A stretch of 14,611 bases of DNA. Origin: CAZMLC01 sp964567125 (GTDB lineage: Bacteria > Verrucomicrobiota > Kiritimatiellia > RFP12 > UBA1067). Of this stretch, positions 13,491 through 14,611 are shown piece by piece (the stretch's first letter is position 1; the number at the start of each line of letters is the position of its first letter). Under the pieces are notes generated by a model, which ran no database searches, had not been told where the DNA came from, and saw only the letters and a program-made list of their open reading frames with translations. The position numbers and the translations under genes were made by a program. The DNA is taken from contig CAZMLC010000067.1 in the NCBI GenBank assembly GCA_964567125.1, forward strand, positions 1 through 14,611. The letters are read 5' to 3'.

Positions 13491-13991
13491 ATGAACACGA
13501 AAGTCACGATCCTCATCATCACCCTCGCCTGGAGCACTCTCCCGGTTTTCGCACAGGAAAACACGCGTCAAGCCCTCGCAGAGGAACTGCTCACGGCCAT
13601 GGACATGCAGAACTCGATTGAACAATCATTCGCCAAAGTAAAGCAGATGCTGCCGCAGCAGATGAAGAACATGCAGCAAACCATGGGCACGACGAACGTC
13701 CCAGAATCGGTTTCCGCCCAGACCACCAAGATCTTCGACATGGTTGCCGCGGAGCTGAGCTGGAGTAAAATGAAGGCGGATTATATCACGCTTTATGCCG
13801 AGACCTTAAGCGAACAGGAACTGCGCGATCTGATTGCCTTTTACAAGACACCGACCGGGCAGTCGTTCGTCAAAAAACAGCCTGAGCTAATGCAACGTGC
13901 CATGGAGATCAACCAGAAACTGATGATCAAGCTCATGCCCCGCATTCAAGCGATTACGCAGGAAAGCTTGATGCCCGCGGACACCAAGTAG
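13491..13991 (+). CDS. Exported DUF2059-family protein
   Basis: The 166-residue protein has a signal peptide ending VFAQ and a helical body. The family signature is present near the C-terminus: YAETLSEQELRDLIAFYKTPTGQSFVKKQPEL (shown here only as landmarks YAETLSEQEL and FYKTPTGQ, with F117-Y118). DUF2059 proteins are small periplasmic helical proteins of unknown function. AAGGAG (13480-13485) precedes ATG 13491 at good distance. It follows the PHP gene by 29 nt and is followed by a strong hairpin. Met and Gln are frequent in residues 40-75, which looks compositional and not like a defined repeat. Confidence 0.85.
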   Translation: MNTKVTILIITLAWSTLPVFAQENTRQALAEELLTAMDMQNSIEQSFAKVKQMLPQQMKNMQQTMGTTNVPESVSAQTTKIFDMVAAELSWSKMKADYITLYAETLSEQELRDLIAFYKTPTGQSFVKKQPELMQRAMEINQKLMIKLMPRIQAITQESLMPADTK

Positions 13992-14016
13992 TGTTTCCGC
14001 GATGAACGAATCGAAG

Positions 14017-14051
14017 AAGCGTCACCCGTGCAACAGGCATGGGTGACGCTT
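14017..14051. terminator. Strong hairpin without T-run after the DUF2059 gene
   Basis: AAGCGTCACCCGTGC (14017-14031) pairs with GCATGGGTGACGCTT (14037-14051) over 15 bp with one G-U pair and loop AACAG. It lies between two same-direction genes. Neither strand has a proper T-run after it, so it may be a partial terminator, a transcript-stabilising element, or a block between neighbouring genes. Confidence 0.5.
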
Positions 14052-14068
14052 GACACAGGATGCCAGCA

Positions 14069-14611
14069 ATGACGTGGTTTTTCTCGCGCAAGTTTTTCCC
14101 CTTTTTCGGAGCGCAATTCTTAGGGGCCTACAACGACAACCTGTTCAAGAACATCCTGCTGATGGTCATGGCGTACCGTCTCGGCGCGCATGCCTCAGCC
14201 CTGACCTCGCTGGCCGCAGCGCTCTTCATCCTGCCCTACTTTCTCTTCTCGGCCTTTGCAGGGCGCTTAGCCGACACCTATAACCGCGCGACCTTAGGAC
14301 GTATCTATAAAGTCACGGAGCTGATTCTGATGGCGCTCGCCGCAGTCCTTCTCGTTCACCTTGAGGCACGCCTGGCGTCTGCCACACCGCACACGACCAC
14401 ATTTTCAGCTCTGTTGCTGCTCTTTTCGCCCGTACTGGCCGTGCTCTTCCTCATGGGCGCGCAATCGGCTTTCTGGAGTCCCGTCAAATATGCCTGGTTG
14501 CCCCAGATGCTGAAGCGCGACGAGCTGGTGAGCGGCAATGCCGTGATCGAGGCGAGCACCTATGCCGCCATTGTCATCGGCACGATCTGCGGCACGCTCT
14601 TTTCGATCAGG
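14069..14611 (+). CDS. MFS lysophospholipid transporter (LplT/Aas type), 3' end beyond window
   Basis: The visible 181 residues run to the window edge without a stop. They show the LplT/Aas-type MFS start FFGAQFLGAYNDNLFKN, the A-like motif AGRLADTYNRATLGRIYK between helices 2 and 3, FWSPVKYAWLPQ, and SGNAVIEASTYAAIVIGT. In this family the transporter moves lysophospholipids inward across the inner membrane for re-acylation and is often fused to, or encoded next to, an acyltransferase/acyl-ACP synthetase; whether that is so here cannot be seen. ATG 14069 has AGGA (14057-14060) 8 nt upstream. Confidence 0.88.
   Translation, partial: MTWFFSRKFFPFFGAQFLGAYNDNLFKNILLMVMAYRLGAHASALTSLAAALFILPYFLFSAFAGRLADTYNRATLGRIYKVTELILMALAAVLLVHLEARLASATPHTTTFSALLLLFSPVLAVLFLMGAQSAFWSPVKYAWLPQMLKRDELVSGNAVIEASTYAAIVIGTICGTLFSIR

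Noticed and set aside
14050..14055. TTGACA as a -35 box for the transporter gene
   Set aside because: No -10 element lies at 16-18 bp, and the bases fall at the hairpin end just before the RBS.

Overview
The window looks like a metagenome-assembled contig from a bacterium of the PVC group, perhaps Kiritimatiellota/Lentisphaerota-like. This is an inference from a secreted beta-propeller protein opening with a DWPxWRG-type motif, a GH32 enzyme with an N-terminal beta domain of a kind I recall from planctomycete and verrucomicrobial proteins, frequent exported enzymes, and moderately G+C-rich DNA. A run of exactly 100 N (12540-12639) marks an assembly gap of unknown true size.

Region 1 (1-1435) is an amino-acid biosynthesis unit under what appears to be classical transcription attenuation: a promoter, a 26-codon leader peptide with 8 Phe codons, an alternative antiterminator pairing, a perfect 13-bp terminator hairpin followed by eight T, and then pheA (chorismate mutase/prephenate dehydratase/ACT). 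A second large hairpin follows pheA. Region 2 (1519-3417) is a gene-free stretch followed by a PurF-type amidophosphoribosyltransferase.

Region 3 (3508-8070) is a sulfur-handling operon with a near-consensus promoter. It encodes an exported metallo-beta-lactamase-fold (persulfide dioxygenase-like) protein fused to three rhodanese domains, two half-size YeeE/YedE (thiosulfate/sulfane-sulfur transporter) proteins of which the second carries a C-terminal rhodanese-like domain, and a Tat-exported iron-type superoxide dismutase. Genes overlap or are spaced by 5-10 nt, so they are probably co-transcribed. The operon ends at a strong hairpin shared with the convergent operon.

Region 4 (8048-12361, minus strand) is a fructan/sucrose-use operon transcribed in the order PQQ-like beta-propeller protein, secreted GH32 hydrolase, PfkB-family (fructo)kinase. 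No transporter for the released sugar is present in it.

Region 5 (12499-14611, plus strand) begins with a candidate promoter just before the gap. After it come the 3' part of a PHP-type phosphoesterase gene, a small exported DUF2059 protein, a strong hairpin, and the 5' part of an LplT/Aas-type MFS lysophospholipid transporter gene cut by the window end.

The two most noteworthy items are the phenylalanine attenuator in front of pheA and the exported rhodanese-rich sulfur operon that ends in a Tat-SOD. No CRISPR arrays, tRNA or rRNA genes, insertion sequences or prophage genes were seen.
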